A DNA stretch of 64,000 nt from Bartonella sp. ML70XJBT.G. Lineage in GTDB: Bacteria > Pseudomonadota > Alphaproteobacteria > Rhizobiales > Rhizobiaceae. Each line of letters opens with the position of its first letter. Position 1 is the first letter of the stretch. Position numbers and translations under genes: made by a program. The notes beneath the pieces are model-generated. The model was not told the DNA's origin. It saw nothing but the letters and a program-made list of their open reading frames with translations, and did no database searches. The DNA lies in the NCBI RefSeq assembly GCF_028618575.1, contig NZ_JAQITA010000001.1:124001-188000 (forward strand), written 5' to 3'. Below are positions 48,328 through 57,889 of the stretch, in pieces.

Positions 48328-48768
48328 ATGAATATTATCGCACAGCTCGAAGCTGAACAATGTGCAAAAATTGAAGCAAGACGCCAACTGCCCGCTTTTA
48401 AACCAGGGGATACAGTTCGTGTTATGGTCCGCGTGACCGAAGGTACACGTACTCGTGTTCAAGCTTATGAAGGAATTTGTATTGCACGTTCAGGGGGTGG
48501 GTTGAACGAAACTTTCACTGTGCGCAAGATTTCTTATGGTGAAGGCGTTGAACGGGTCTTTCCGGTTTATTCTCCCCTTATTGAGGGGGTTGAGCTGGTG
48601 CGCCGCGGTAAAGTACGCCGTGCAAAGCTTTATTATCTTCGTGGTTTGAGAGGTAAAGCTGCGCGTATCGCTGAAAAGAGAGATTACCGCAAAAAAAGTG
48701 AAAAGGTTGCTGAAATCGCAAAAGCAACAGATGTCAGTGAAGAGGCATCAACGAAAGTCGCTGAATAA
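48328..48768 (+). CDS. rplS: 50S ribosomal protein L19
   Basis: 146 residues. [31 protein letters not shown] and [41 protein letters not shown] are the L19 core; the C-terminal tail is Glu/Ala-rich. A gataaaggaa site precedes the ATG. Confidence 0.97.
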   Translation: MNIIAQLEAEQCAKIEARRQLPAFKPGDTVRVMVRVTEGTRTRVQAYEGICIARSGGGLNETFTVRKISYGEGVERVFPVYSPLIEGVELVRRGKVRRAKLYYLRGLRGKAARIAEKRDYRKKSEKVAEIAKATDVSEEASTKVAE

Positions 48769-49056
48769 AGACGGCTTTTCGCTGGAACTTATACAAGAGT
48801 GGCTTTACATTACACATTTGTATTTTGCATGATTCGTGTATCCATTTAAAGAAGTGACTTTGAGGATGCCTGAAAATGTTAGGATTCTCAAAGTTTGTGT
48901 GTTTTATTTCTCTGAAGATTGTAGCTGAAACTCAAGTCCTCTTGGAGATATTGTTGGTATTTAAAAAGAGGCATCAATATACTTGAAAAATTGTATGTTT
49001 TATTTTGTGAAATGATGTTAGACCTTTGACGTGAGGATAAAATTGTATTAGATTGA
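48769..49056. other. Non-coding stretch between rplS and the sdh operon
   Basis: No gene recognised. An imperfect hairpin-prone AT-rich sequence is present, but only the structure at 49057-49100 is convincing. The sdh promoter must lie between about 49100 and 49260. Confidence 0.4.
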
Positions 49057-49100
49057 AACCTGTTTTACGGATACATGTTTGTAAAACAATCGGTTTTTTT
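49057..49100 (+). terminator. Terminator-like hairpin ahead of sdhC
   Basis: GTTTTAC (49062-49068) pairs with GTAAAAC (49081-49087), with an outer AACC/GGTT helix, followed by seven T. It may end the rplS transcript about 300 bp downstream, or act as an attenuator ahead of sdhC. Confidence 0.6.
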
Positions 49101-49272
49101 ATGCGTGACCTTTAATCCGTTATTTGAGACAACCGACCTGTAATATTGGCATCTTGAAATGCCAAATAAATGGAAATGATAATGCACCCAGTCATTTTGT
49201 GCGAACTTTATCGCTCATCATGGGTTGCTTCGTCATGATAAGGTTGTGGTAAAAGCCAGGTCAGGATATTTT

Positions 49273-49674
49273 ATGGCAGAGACAATTAGGATAAAAGAGC
49301 GCCCTCGTTCTCCTCATATAAGTATTTATCGTTGGACTATCACGATGGCTATGTCAATTGCACATCGTATCACCGGTATGGCTCTTTATTTTGGAATGAT
49401 CTTTCTCGCCCTTTGGTTAATGGCAGTTGCTTGTGGAGCTGAGGCATTTAAAACAGTTCATGAGATTTATAGTTCTTTGCCTGGACTTTGTATCTTGTTT
49501 CTTTATACTCTTGCTGGGGTTCATCACATGGTGGGCGGACTTCGTCATATTGTTTGGGATCTGAAACCTTGCCTTTTAGATAAAAAAAAGGCAACGCTAA
49601 CTGCTTGGGCAACAGTGTTTATTTCTCTTATTGTTACTCTTACAATTTGGATTATTGGGTATAGCATTGTTTAG
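49273..49674 (+). CDS. sdhC: Succinate dehydrogenase cytochrome b556 subunit
   Basis: 133 residues from ATG 49273, which has an aggtcagga site and the family start (ERPRSPHISIYRWTITMAMSIAHRITG). Three membrane helices are visible, and the heme-ligand His lies in GVHHMVGGLRHIVWD. A TTG-started frame extends to 49225 but adds no conserved residues. It anchors complex II and forms part of the ubiquinone site. It is the first gene of sdhCDAB. Confidence 0.94.
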   Translation: MAETIRIKERPRSPHISIYRWTITMAMSIAHRITGMALYFGMIFLALWLMAVACGAEAFKTVHEIYSSLPGLCILFLYTLAGVHHMVGGLRHIVWDLKPCLLDKKKATLTAWATVFISLIVTLTIWIIGYSIV

Positions 49675-49692
49675 CTTGGGGTGGAGAAGGCT

Positions 49693-50079
49693 ATGAAAAA
49701 AGATTTTCGAACGGAACTTGCCAAAGTACGTGGACGTGGAAGTGCACATGAGGGAACAGAGCATTTTTGGTTGCAGCGGTTGACAGGTTTTATAAATTTA
49801 CCCCTTTTGATCTTTTTTATCGTTCTTATTCTCTCACTGGTTGGAGCAGATTATAGCACTGTGCGTGCACGGCTTGCTCATCCTGTCGTGGCTATTTTAA
49901 TGGGGCTGCTCGCTGTTTCAGTTCTTTATCATATGAAGCTTGGAATGCAGGTGGTTATTGAAGATTATATTCCCCGTGAAGGTTTCCGGATATTCTTTTT
50001 GGCATTAAACATTTTGTTTTGTTTTGTTTTGGGGGGAGTCATCATTTTTGCTCTTTTGAAAATTGCGTTAGGGGGTTAA
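49693..50079 (+). CDS. sdhD: Succinate dehydrogenase membrane anchor subunit
   Basis: 128 residues from ATG 49693 (a ggtggag site lies ahead). It shows [28 protein letters not shown], the alphaproteobacterial SdhD start, and three membrane helices, with [14 protein letters not shown] after helix 2. With SdhC it binds heme b and ubiquinone. The gap to sdhC is 18 bp, and sdhA starts 5 bp after its stop. Confidence 0.93.
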   Translation: MKKDFRTELAKVRGRGSAHEGTEHFWLQRLTGFINLPLLIFFIVLILSLVGADYSTVRARLAHPVVAILMGLLAVSVLYHMKLGMQVVIEDYIPREGFRIFFLALNILFCFVLGGVIIFALLKIALGG

Positions 50080-50084
50080 GCAGT

Positions 50085-51929
50085 ATGGCGAGTACAGGAT
50101 CATCTCTTGGTGCTAGAGCAGGTAATGCCCCTTATTGCACTGTAGATCATAAATTCGATGTCGTGGTTGTTGGTGCAGGTGGTGCTGGTTTGCGGGCAAC
50201 ACTTGGGATGGCAGAGCAGGGATTAAAAACAGCCTGTATCACAAAAGTTTTTCCCACACGGTCGCATACGGTTGCCGCACAAGGTGGTATTGCCGCCTCG
50301 CTTTCTAATATGGGGCCTGATAATTGGCAATGGCATTTATATGATACCGTGAAAGGATCTGATTGGTTGGGTGATACCGATGCAATGGAATATTTGGTAC
50401 GCAATGCCCCTGCTGCTGTCTATGAATTAGAACATTATGGGGTGCCTTTTTCACGGACGCAAGACGGTAAAATTTATCAACGTCCCTTTGGCGGGCATAC
50501 AACACAATTTGGTGAAGGGCCACCTGTGCAAAGAACTTGTGCGGCGGCCGATCGCACGGGACATGCCATTTTGCATACGCTTTATGGACAAAGCTTAAAA
50601 CATAATGCGCAGTTCTTTATTGAATATTTTGCACTTGATCTCATTATGACTGATGGTGTGTGTACAGGGGTTGTGGCATGGAACCTTGATGATGGTACAA
50701 TACACCGTTTTTCTGCAAAAATGGTTGTTCTGGCAACGGGTGGCTATGGGCGTGCTTATTTTTCGGCAACATCGGCTCATACATGTACGGGTGATGGTGG
50801 CGGAATGATCGCTCGTGCTGGATTACCACTTCAGGATATGGAATTTGTGCAATTCCATCCTACAGGGATTTATGGTTCAGGGTGCTTAATTACAGAAGGC
50901 GCGCGCGGTGAGGGAGGTTATTTGATTAATTCTGAGGGTGAGCGCTTTATGGAACGCTATGCACCTTCCTTTAAAGATTTGGCTTCGCGGGATTTGGTTT
51001 CACGCTGTATAACCCTTGAAATTCGTGAAGGGCGCGGCGTTGGTCCAAGAAAGGATCATATCCACTTGGTCCTCAATCATATTGATCCTGCTATCTTGCA
51101 TGAACGTTTACCAGGGATTTCTGAATCAGCACGGATTTTTGCAGGGGTTGATGTGACAAAAGAACCAATCCCTATCCTGCCAACGGTGCATTATAATATG
51201 GGGGGTATTCCTACCAATTATTACGGAGAAGTTCTGAATCCAACTGTCGATTCACCCGATCGTGTCCAACCAGGTTTGATGGCGGTGGGGGAGGCTGGAT
51301 GTGCCTCAGTTCATGGTGCTAATCGTTTGGGATCAAATTCATTAATTGATTTGGTTGTATTTGGTCGTGCCGCTGCAATTCGTGCTGGTGAAGTGATTGA
51401 TCGAGATGCAGAAATTCCTCCTCTTAATGAGGCTGCTGTTGATGAAATTATCGCGCGTTTTGATCGATTGCGTTTTGCTCAAGGAACAATGCCAACAGCT
51501 GTCTTGCGTGAAAAAATGCAACGCACTATGCAAGAAGATGCTGCTGTCTTCCGTACCGAAGATTCGTTGCAACAAGGATGTCGACGTATAAGCCAAATTT
51601 GGGACGAATTGGCTGATCTTAAAGTTACGGATCGTTCATTGATATGGAATTCTGATTTGGTTGAAACATTGGAGCTTGAGAATCTGATGGCTAATGCAAT
51701 TACCACGGTTTATTCTGCAGAAGCGCGTTTAGAAAGCCGTGGCGCTCATGCGCGTGAAGATTATCCAGAACGGGACGATAAAAATTGGCGTAAACATACG
51801 CTTTCTCATTTGTCTAAAGATGGGAAGGTGATTTTATCCTATCGACCTGTCCATGTGGATCCATTAACATCTGAAGCAGACGGTGGTATCGACTTAAAGC
51901 GTATTGCACCTAAAAAACGTGTTTACTGA
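50085..51929 (+). CDS. sdhA: Succinate dehydrogenase flavoprotein subunit
   Basis: 614 residues from ATG 50085; the longer open frame from 50019 overlaps sdhD and adds nothing conserved. FAD-binding [20 protein letters not shown] is followed by [13 protein letters not shown], with the His for covalent FAD attachment. [21 protein letters not shown], the active-site Arg region, and [18 protein letters not shown] are also present. It oxidises succinate to fumarate in the TCA cycle and respiratory chain. Confidence 0.96.
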   Translation: MASTGSSLGARAGNAPYCTVDHKFDVVVVGAGGAGLRATLGMAEQGLKTACITKVFPTRSHTVAAQGGIAASLSNMGPDNWQWHLYDTVKGSDWLGDTDAMEYLVRNAPAAVYELEHYGVPFSRTQDGKIYQRPFGGHTTQFGEGPPVQRTCAAADRTGHAILHTLYGQSLKHNAQFFIEYFALDLIMTDGVCTGVVAWNLDDGTIHRFSAKMVVLATGGYGRAYFSATSAHTCTGDGGGMIARAGLPLQDMEFVQFHPTGIYGSGCLITEGARGEGGYLINSEGERFMERYAPSFKDLASRDLVSRCITLEIREGRGVGPRKDHIHLVLNHIDPAILHERLPGISESARIFAGVDVTKEPIPILPTVHYNMGGIPTNYYGEVLNPTVDSPDRVQPGLMAVGEAGCASVHGANRLGSNSLIDLVVFGRAAAIRAGEVIDRDAEIPPLNEAAVDEIIARFDRLRFAQGTMPTAVLREKMQRTMQEDAAVFRTEDSLQQGCRRISQIWDELADLKVTDRSLIWNSDLVETLELENLMANAITTVYSAEARLESRGAHAREDYPERDDKNWRKHTLSHLSKDGKVILSYRPVHVDPLTSEADGGIDLKRIAPKKRVY

Positions 51930-51943
51930 GGGGAGAATGAATT

Positions 51944-52723
51944 ATGGTACAAATTAAGCTTCCCAAAAATTCGCAAGTAAAACCAGGCAAGGTGTGGCCT
52001 AAACCTGAAGGTGCTACACAACTCACAGAATTTCATGTTTACCGTTGGTCGCCTGATGATGAGGAAAATCCACATCTGGATACCTATTATGTAGATCGTT
52101 CTGCTTGTGGTCCTATGATTCTGGATGGGCTTTTGTTTATTAAGAATCATATTGATCCAACTTTAACACTTCGCCGATCATGCCGTGAGGGTATTTGTGG
52201 TTCGTGTGCCATGAATATTGATGGAGCCAATACGCTGGCTTGTACCAAAGGTATGGATGATGTAAAACATCCCATAAAGGTCTATCCTTTGCCTTCCATG
52301 CCGGTGGTGAAAGATTTAGTTCCTGATTTGAAGCGTTTTTACGCACAACATCGTATGATTGAACCTTGGTTGCAAACCGTTTCACCGGAACCTGCTAAAG
52401 AATGGTTACAAAGTCATTCTGACCGGCAAAAAATTGATGGTCTTTATGAATGTATTTTGTGCGCCTGTTGTCAGACTTCATGTCCCAGTTATTGGTGGAA
52501 CGGTGATCGTTATTTGGGCCCAGCTGTTTTGCTCCAAGCTTATCGCTGGATTGCTGATTCTCGTGATGAAATGTGTGGTGAGCGTCTCGATAATTTAGAA
52601 GATCCTTTCCGCCTTTATCGGTGCCATACGATTATGAATTGTGCGCAAACTTGTCCAAAGGGACTCAATCCCGCAAAGGCAATTGCTGAGATTAAAAAAC
52701 TCATGGTTGAACGCCGTCTTTAA
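51944..52723 (+). CDS. sdhB: Succinate dehydrogenase iron-sulfur subunit
   Basis: 259 residues. The 2Fe-2S motif is [21 protein letters not shown]. The two C-terminal cluster motifs are [15 protein letters not shown] and [17 protein letters not shown], giving the 4Fe-4S and 3Fe-4S sites. It passes electrons from FAD to ubiquinone. It ends the sdhCDAB operon and is followed by a terminator and a degenerate copy of its own last 90 or so codons. Confidence 0.96.
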   Translation: MVQIKLPKNSQVKPGKVWPKPEGATQLTEFHVYRWSPDDEENPHLDTYYVDRSACGPMILDGLLFIKNHIDPTLTLRRSCREGICGSCAMNIDGANTLACTKGMDDVKHPIKVYPLPSMPVVKDLVPDLKRFYAQHRMIEPWLQTVSPEPAKEWLQSHSDRQKIDGLYECILCACCQTSCPSYWWNGDRYLGPAVLLQAYRWIADSRDEMCGERLDNLEDPFRLYRCHTIMNCAQTCPKGLNPAKAIAEIKKLMVERRL

Positions 52724-52744
52724 AAGTTCATCGGTTCATGAGGG

Positions 52745-52778
52745 AAAAATAGGGGGCTTCCTATTTTTGTATTTTTTG
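52745..52778 (+). terminator. Terminator of sdhCDAB
   Basis: AAAAATAGG (52745-52753) pairs with CCTATTTTT (52760-52768) around a 6-nt loop, followed by TGTATTTTTT. Confidence 0.85.
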
Positions 52779-52795
52779 TCCCAAAGAGAGAGTCT

Positions 52796-53076
52796 TTATA
52801 AATGTATTCCGTAGTACCTGTTGCCAGACTTCAGGTCCGCGTTATTGGTGGAATGGTGATCGGTATTTGGGACAGCTATTTTTCCTAAGCTTATCGCTTA
52901 GATTGGCTTACTCTCATGATGAAATGTGTGGTGAGGGTCTCGATAATTTGAGAGGTTTCTTCCGTCTTTATCGCTGTCATAGGGTTATGAACCGTGCACA
53001 AGCTTGTCCAAAGGCACTTAATTCGGCAAAGGCGATTGCTGATATTAAAAAACGCATGGTTGAGTGGTGCCTTTAA
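52796..53076 (+). pseudogene. Degenerate duplicate of the sdhB 3' end
   Basis: The text from aaatgtattccgtagtacctgttgcc to the final gcctttaa follows sdhB 52447-52723 base for base with scattered changes, offset by about 353 bp. The encoded tail reads LYRCHRVMNRAQACPKALN, so a cluster cysteine has become Arg and the frame carries earlier stops. It cannot form the Fe-S sites. Its position right after the intact operon marks a tandem partial duplication. Confidence 0.93.
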
Positions 53077-53840
53077 AGCCTTATCACTTATAAGCGGAGT
53101 GTGAAAGGCAAGAAAGTATCGTGCTTTTTATGTACGTTAGAATGATACACGGGATTAAATCTATAAAAGCTTATTGCCTTTTATATGCGCATCAAAAAGA
53201 GTTCTTATCACTTTTTAAAAAGGATGCTTCTTCTTTTTAAAAAAGAGATGTGCTCATTTAGAAATACATCTTAAATGTCAATAATAAGCAATAAAAGACT
53301 TGTTATTGCTTGAATGGGTTCACAATCTTTCTCTAGATGATTTTTAAAGCGGAATTTTCGATATACAATTATTTTTGCGGTTAGAAAGTGATCTGTAATA
53401 TTGCGAAATTATGTGAAAGTAAAAGCCTAAGAGAGAGTCAGTTTGCATCAAAAAAACAGTAAAATCGCTTGTCAAATATCTTCAGAGGTAAATTTGTTTT
53501 TTACAAAAATAGAATATGGTGCGAAGAAAACTTCAATGCCAATTGTCCGTAAAAATAAGATAGTGAAAGGCAATATATTCTCTCTGAGAAAATTGACATG
53601 TGATTTGTTGCTGCTTCATTGTTTATAAGTGACAGAGTTGTTCGTATTGCTAGACTCTATAAAGGCATTATTCGATTAATGGGCAGCTATATTGATGACA
53701 AGAAAGTGCAATATAGAATTTAAACGATAAGTTATTGTTTTTATGGTATCAAATATTTTATAGAATCTTCACTGATATGTAAATTAAGAGTCATTTTTCT
53801 TTTTGTTTTTGCATGAAAAATAGACATTTTCAAAAAATGT
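53077..53840. other. Gene-free stretch between sdhB relic and trw locus
   Basis: AT-rich with no recognisable gene. A 61-codon frame at 53443 has coding-unlike composition and no homology I recognise. I saw no tRNA or attachment-site repeat that would explain trw integration. Confidence 0.4.
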
Positions 53841-53869
53841 ATAAAAAACCGCGACAATTTGCCGCGGTT
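53841..53869 (-). terminator. Terminator of the trw operon
   Basis: Read on the minus strand, AACCGCG (53869-53863) pairs with CGCGGTT (53853-53847) around a 9-nt loop and runs into TTTTTAT. It lies about 30 bp after trwD. Confidence 0.9.
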
Positions 53870-53900
53870 ATTACTGTCTGTATAAAACTGAAGAGTCCCC

Positions 53901-54962
53901 TTAAATGATCTTCGATTTAGAAAAAATTGGATCATAAAAGATTTCAGAGAGTTTTCTATCTTTGAAGAACAATATCACATCCACTGTCGTGTAAAGGACG
54001 AGCTTTATCATTTCGATATCAAGTTGACGGCCAATTTCTGATCTTTTGATCAACGTGGCACATCGCTCAAATGTTTGCAAAGCATTGTTGGCGTGTGTTG
54101 TTGTAATTGATCCTGGATGCCCAGTATTCAACGAGTTCAGATATTCCCATGCTTCGTTGCCACGCAATTCGGCAAGAAAAATGCGGTCAGGTGATTGACG
54201 CAAACATGCATCTAAGCACTCGTCAGCTGAAACACGACCTGCACCATTACCATAAAGCATATGTACGTGATTGGGATGATTGGGTAGAAAAAGTTCATGA
54301 ACATCTTCAATAGTGATAATACGTTCTTCTACGGGAACTTTTTCAATGAGTGAGCGAGCAAATGTTGTTTTACCCGATCCCGTTTTTCCAGCAATAATGA
54401 TATTGCGTTTGTAGAGTACACATTGTTCCAAAAATTCAAGAATTTTCCTCTCACGTTTGAGACTTAAGAGTTGTACTTCAAATGGTTCTAGCCGCGTAAA
54501 ATCCTGCTTTGATAACAAGCTATTTGCTTCTTTTTCTGCAGGCTTATTAAAGCTTACATCGCTAAAATTATCAAATGCGCCTTCCTTCTCAAGTTCCTCT
54601 AGCGTCTTAACCGTGAGGGAATGCTTGCGAATCACAAAGGATAGTGCGCCATCAATGACAGCGGGTGTTTGGACAATTGTACCACGTTGTCCACCAGGTA
54701 AGCGCACATAATTAATGCTTCTGGGAGCCATACCATTATAAACGATAAGAGCTCTAATAAGCGTTTGCAAAAAAGCCATCGTTAATTCTGGTACGTTATG
54801 TACCTGCCAACCCTCAAAGCTTTTTGTCCACACTTCACAGGGGCGGCAAATCGATAATTCAGTAATTTTGGGATCTTCTAAGAAACAATCAAGCGGTTGC
54901 AGAAGCTGTCCAACTGCTTGATCCTTCTGTATTTTATCAACGTGTAACGAGGTTGTAGACAT
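53901..54962 (-). CDS. trwD: TrwD, VirB11-family traffic ATPase
   Basis: 353 residues from ATG 54962, which gives the family start MSTTSLHVDKIQK; the open frame continues nine codons further upstream inside trwE. Walker A is AGKTGSGKTTFARSL, followed by an Asp box (EERIITIEDVHELFL) and a Walker B region PDRIFLAELRGNEAWEYL, then HPGSITTTHANN. The hexameric ATPase powers pilus assembly at the inner membrane. It overlaps trwE by 26 bp and is the last gene of the operon. Confidence 0.95.
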   Translation of the reverse strand: MSTTSLHVDKIQKDQAVGQLLQPLDCFLEDPKITELSICRPCEVWTKSFEGWQVHNVPELTMAFLQTLIRALIVYNGMAPRSINYVRLPGGQRGTIVQTPAVIDGALSFVIRKHSLTVKTLEELEKEGAFDNFSDVSFNKPAEKEANSLLSKQDFTRLEPFEVQLLSLKRERKILEFLEQCVLYKRNIIIAGKTGSGKTTFARSLIEKVPVEERIITIEDVHELFLPNHPNHVHMLYGNGAGRVSADECLDACLRQSPDRIFLAELRGNEAWEYLNSLNTGHPGSITTTHANNALQTFERCATLIKRSEIGRQLDIEMIKLVLYTTVDVILFFKDRKLSEIFYDPIFSKSKII

Positions 54963-56115
54963 CACTAAAATCCAAATCTCGAGCAACAAAAATATTCACT
55001 CGCTCGCCTTGATTCTTATAAAGTGTTGGTGGAATGTTAATAGAGTTTTGCAGAACATCGTTCACTACCGATTGAGCATTTTGCATACCTTGGGGCAGTG
55101 CTTGTTCTTTATTCCCTTTGTCTTCCTTATCTTTTCGCCAAACTTTATTTTTTACCCATTCTCCTAAATCACTGATTATGCTTACCATGATTGCGCCACC
55201 AAATCGTTGCCAAAAATGTGTATCGACCCAACCACCTATACCAGCTTCTCCGAGAGGACCAGTACCAGGTGAGTCAAGATTGACGATCACACCAGAAGGG
55301 GTTTCAATACGCGACCATTGTACGAAAACACGCGTTTGTCCTTGCTGTATGCCACTTTGGTAAAATCCAACAACTTTAGAACCACGATCGAGCAAAACAA
55401 CGCGGCCACTTGTAGAATAGACATCACGTGTTAAATGACATGTTGTCATGCCTGGTTGTGTGGTAATAATCTTCGTCTCTAATGTGCAATCTATCTGCGT
55501 TCCCTGCGTAATCAAGAGATCACGATTATGGAGTTGCGCAGCATAGGATTGGCCTAATCGTACGGGCTGTAGGTTATCGAATAATACACCGCTATTTTGA
55601 TCATTGTTAGAGGCTTTATTCTTTGAATTTTCTGTAGAACCTTCACTACTGCCACCGTTGTTTAGACCAGAACTGAACATGCGTTTGCGCGCCAATTCTT
55701 CAGAATCTTGCATCAAATGTGGTGGAATCGTTGTTTGGAGAAGTTTCGTTAAGGCTGCAGGAAGTTCCGATGTTGAGTCTTCTGCTGGTGTTATTTTTTC
55801 ACTTTCTTCTGTAATTTTCGGTTCTTCTATAATACGAGGGGTATAACTTGGTATAATTTGCTGTACCGTCTGTTGAGGCTTTTCTTCTTCAACTTCTGCG
55901 TTACTGCGCATTTTTAATGCTTTCCAAGTCAGAGCAATTGGCACCGCTATTATGACAACGAGTCCTACCATTAATAATGCACGTGCGCCAGGAATGGTTG
56001 GACGGCGCTCTAGACCTAATTCAGAGCTCCCATATGCACCTTCAATATGTTTTTGCTCAGTATGACCTAGTTTCGCATTTTTGTTGATTTCATCCCCTTT
56101 CTTGTCGCCAAACAT
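54937..56115 (-). CDS. trwE: TrwE, VirB10-family core-complex protein
   Basis: 392 residues: a cytoplasmic N-terminus, one membrane helix at about 43-65 (ALLMVGLVVIIAVPIALTW), and a Pro/Glu-rich linker. The VirB10 beta-barrel domain carries LLITQGTQIDCTLETKI, LLDRGSKVVGFYQ, and the antenna region before GIGGWVDTHFWQRFGGAIMVSIISD. It spans both membranes in the T4SS core complex. Its ATG overlaps the trwF stop by one base (TAATG). Confidence 0.94.
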   Translation of the reverse strand: MFGDKKGDEINKNAKLGHTEQKHIEGAYGSSELGLERRPTIPGARALLMVGLVVIIAVPIALTWKALKMRSNAEVEEEKPQQTVQQIIPSYTPRIIEEPKITEESEKITPAEDSTSELPAALTKLLQTTIPPHLMQDSEELARKRMFSSGLNNGGSSEGSTENSKNKASNNDQNSGVLFDNLQPVRLGQSYAAQLHNRDLLITQGTQIDCTLETKIITTQPGMTTCHLTRDVYSTSGRVVLLDRGSKVVGFYQSGIQQGQTRVFVQWSRIETPSGVIVNLDSPGTGPLGEAGIGGWVDTHFWQRFGGAIMVSIISDLGEWVKNKVWRKDKEDKGNKEQALPQGMQNAQSVVNDVLQNSINIPPTLYKNQGERVNIFVARDLDFSDVYNLVTR

Positions 56116-56921
56116 TACTTTCCTCCTTTATTAATACGATGAACCACCGAAGATATTGTTCCCGTTGTGTTTGGTATACCATTGGGATCATAGGCTTCAT
56201 TAAAAACAGCTAAAGCACGTTTGCCAAGCCGTATGAGCCACTTAGGATTTACCTTATGAACGGCAATAATATCATTGGAATTGCCTACAACAGTTCGTGG
56301 TATTAAGCTTTCATTGCCTTCAGCATCCACCACGTAAATTGATGGCATGTCCATGTTGGCAGGAAACTTGAAATAGGTAATACGTCCATTGTCCCAAGCG
56401 TTTATTGGAGCAATATCTTGGTTACCACTCATGGTGTAGCTGAGGTTATAGCCTTTCACGCCTTGATGAAAACCACGTTCAATAGCAAGGCGATGAGTGT
56501 TCTCATCTAATTCTTTGGTATTTGTATCGGGATAATGGAAAGCTAATTCGTAGGTTGCTCCAGCACGATCATTTCTAAACTGTAGACGAAATTTATAGCT
56601 CCGTTTGTCAGTTACAACAATGAGATTGGTATTAGCAAGTTCTGCTTTGGGTTTAATAAAGATATGTCGTCCCTTATGGGCAAAGGCGTAAGCATCCGAA
56701 TCACCAAAGGCATGGGTGATATACTGTTCACCTTCTTCAAGGATAATATGTGTTGCCACACCGAGAACAGTTTCAATTTGAACTACATCAGCTACATTAT
56801 ACATGACATAGCGAATGCGGTGATCATATTGTGAACTGGATGGGGTTTTGAGTGCTTGTACAGGTAGTGTATAAAGAGAGGAAAATGAAGACAGTAGGGC
56901 AACGAACACAAATTTTTTCAT
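56115..56921 (-). CDS. trwF: TrwF, VirB9-family outer core protein
   Basis: 268 residues from ATG 56921, after a gggat site; a TTG three codons upstream is less likely. A signal peptide (KKFVFVALLSSFSSLYTLPVQA) is followed by the VirB9/CagX domain: DHRIRYVMYNVADVVQIETVLG, THIILEEGEQYITHAFGDSDAY, and a C-terminal domain with NWYDNGR-like NAWDNGRITYFKFP. It forms the outer-membrane ring with TrwH and TrwE. Confidence 0.94.
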   Translation of the reverse strand: MKKFVFVALLSSFSSLYTLPVQALKTPSSSQYDHRIRYVMYNVADVVQIETVLGVATHIILEEGEQYITHAFGDSDAYAFAHKGRHIFIKPKAELANTNLIVVTDKRSYKFRLQFRNDRAGATYELAFHYPDTNTKELDENTHRLAIERGFHQGVKGYNLSYTMSGNQDIAPINAWDNGRITYFKFPANMDMPSIYVVDAEGNESLIPRTVVGNSNDIIAVHKVNPKWLIRLGKRALAVFNEAYDPNGIPNTTGTISSVVHRINKGGK

Positions 56922-56934
56922 AATAATCAATCCC

Positions 56935-57630
56935 TTAATTATTCAACAGTATTTCCGGATCAGCACGGTAACTTGTTACTTGGAAACCAAGGGGATTAAG
57001 CAATCGATCAGATGATTTCATTGGTGCACCAACATAGGTATAACCAATTGTTGCGATCTGGTGTTGTTTTGGCCCGACTGCACCGCTGCTATCATGTTGT
57101 TGTGTGGTAAAACGCACGGTTGCTTGACCACGCCCATTTGGCTGAATCGAGCGTACTTTAACCGTGATACGTGCCTTGTTAGAAAGCACTTTGTCACGGG
57201 CATCATCACCCTCATAGATTTTATAAAATTCCTGTTGAACAGCTCCCGCACTTAAAAGCGCTGTCGTATCATAATTAAGCTGGATGGTGTCGTAGTCATA
57301 AGTTTCGCGATTAAGGACATATTGATTGAGCCAATATCTGTCCACAACTTCACCATAGCTGGTTTCATGCTCACGCATTATAGAAAGGACATCAACTGCA
57401 CCAGTTGTGTTATCAACGCGCAGCACTAAAGGTGTTGGAGCTGGTTGGGAGAAACCAACGACTCCACATATCATGCCAAACAATCCAAAAATGCCAACAG
57501 CACCTGCAACACGCCATGCTGTTTTACGGGACTTCACAAATTCGTTTATGAGTTCACATTCTAAGCCTCTGCTTTCTTCATAATAGCTATTAAGTTGTTG
57601 TGCTTTTACTGGTTTAACTTTTTTTTTCAT
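56935..57630 (-). CDS. trwG: TrwG, VirB8-family inner-membrane protein
   Basis: 231 residues. A cytoplasmic N-terminus has YYEESRGLECELINEFVKSRK. A membrane helix lies at about 42-64 (VAGAVGIFGLFGMICGVVGF), followed by the periplasmic NTF2-like VirB8 domain with VDRYWLNQYVLNRETYDYDTIQ. It is an assembly nucleator of the inner-membrane complex. Its ATG overlaps the trwH stop by 4 bp. A decayed copy of its first 28 or so codons lies at 59785-59869, marking the edge of the tandem duplication. Confidence 0.94.
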   Translation of the reverse strand: MKKKVKPVKAQQLNSYYEESRGLECELINEFVKSRKTAWRVAGAVGIFGLFGMICGVVGFSQPAPTPLVLRVDNTTGAVDVLSIMREHETSYGEVVDRYWLNQYVLNRETYDYDTIQLNYDTTALLSAGAVQQEFYKIYEGDDARDKVLSNKARITVKVRSIQPNGRGQATVRFTTQQHDSSGAVGPKQHQIATIGYTYVGAPMKSSDRLLNPLGFQVTSYRADPEILLNN

Positions 57631-57770
57631 ATGGCTCCTCGCTGAATTTCGGCAGGGACTGTTTTATTAATAGGGATACGGTTCCAATTACTTGGTTGCT
57701 TTGGCTTTGGAGCAAATCCGCAAGCGGATAGAAGATTCGCAATCAAAATTGCAAAAATGATTTTTTTCAT
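57627..57770 (-). CDS. trwH: TrwH, VirB7-type lipoprotein
   Basis: A 47-residue ORF read from the sequence. It has signal MKKIIFAILIAN, a lipobox ending LLSAC with the lipidated Cys at residue 17, then GFAPKPKQPSNWNRIPINK, which resembles the conserved W-N-R-I-P tail of VirB7/TrwH. It anchors and stabilises TrwF in the outer membrane. An aggagtatta ribosome site lies upstream. This is the only intact trwH copy in the window. Confidence 0.9.
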   Translation of the reverse strand: MKKIIFAILIANLLSACGFAPKPKQPSNWNRIPINKTVPAEIQRGAI

Positions 57771-57889
57771 TTTAATACTCCTATTTTACAACTGTAATGT
57801 TTGCTTCTAACACTTTTTTATCATTATTTCAATTTTGATTATAAAATATATCACCTATAATTGTATTTATTATTTCTTTATTGTTGATG

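Noticed and set aside
53443-53628. 61-codon Lys-rich frame between sdhB relic and trw
   Set aside because: No ribosome site and no recognisable motif; consistent with chance in AT-rich DNA.
53077-53900. Search for a tRNA or direct repeat that could be the trw integration site
   Set aside because: No tRNA-like cloverleaf, T-loop consensus or flanking direct repeat could be found by eye in this window; the far end of the locus is not visible.
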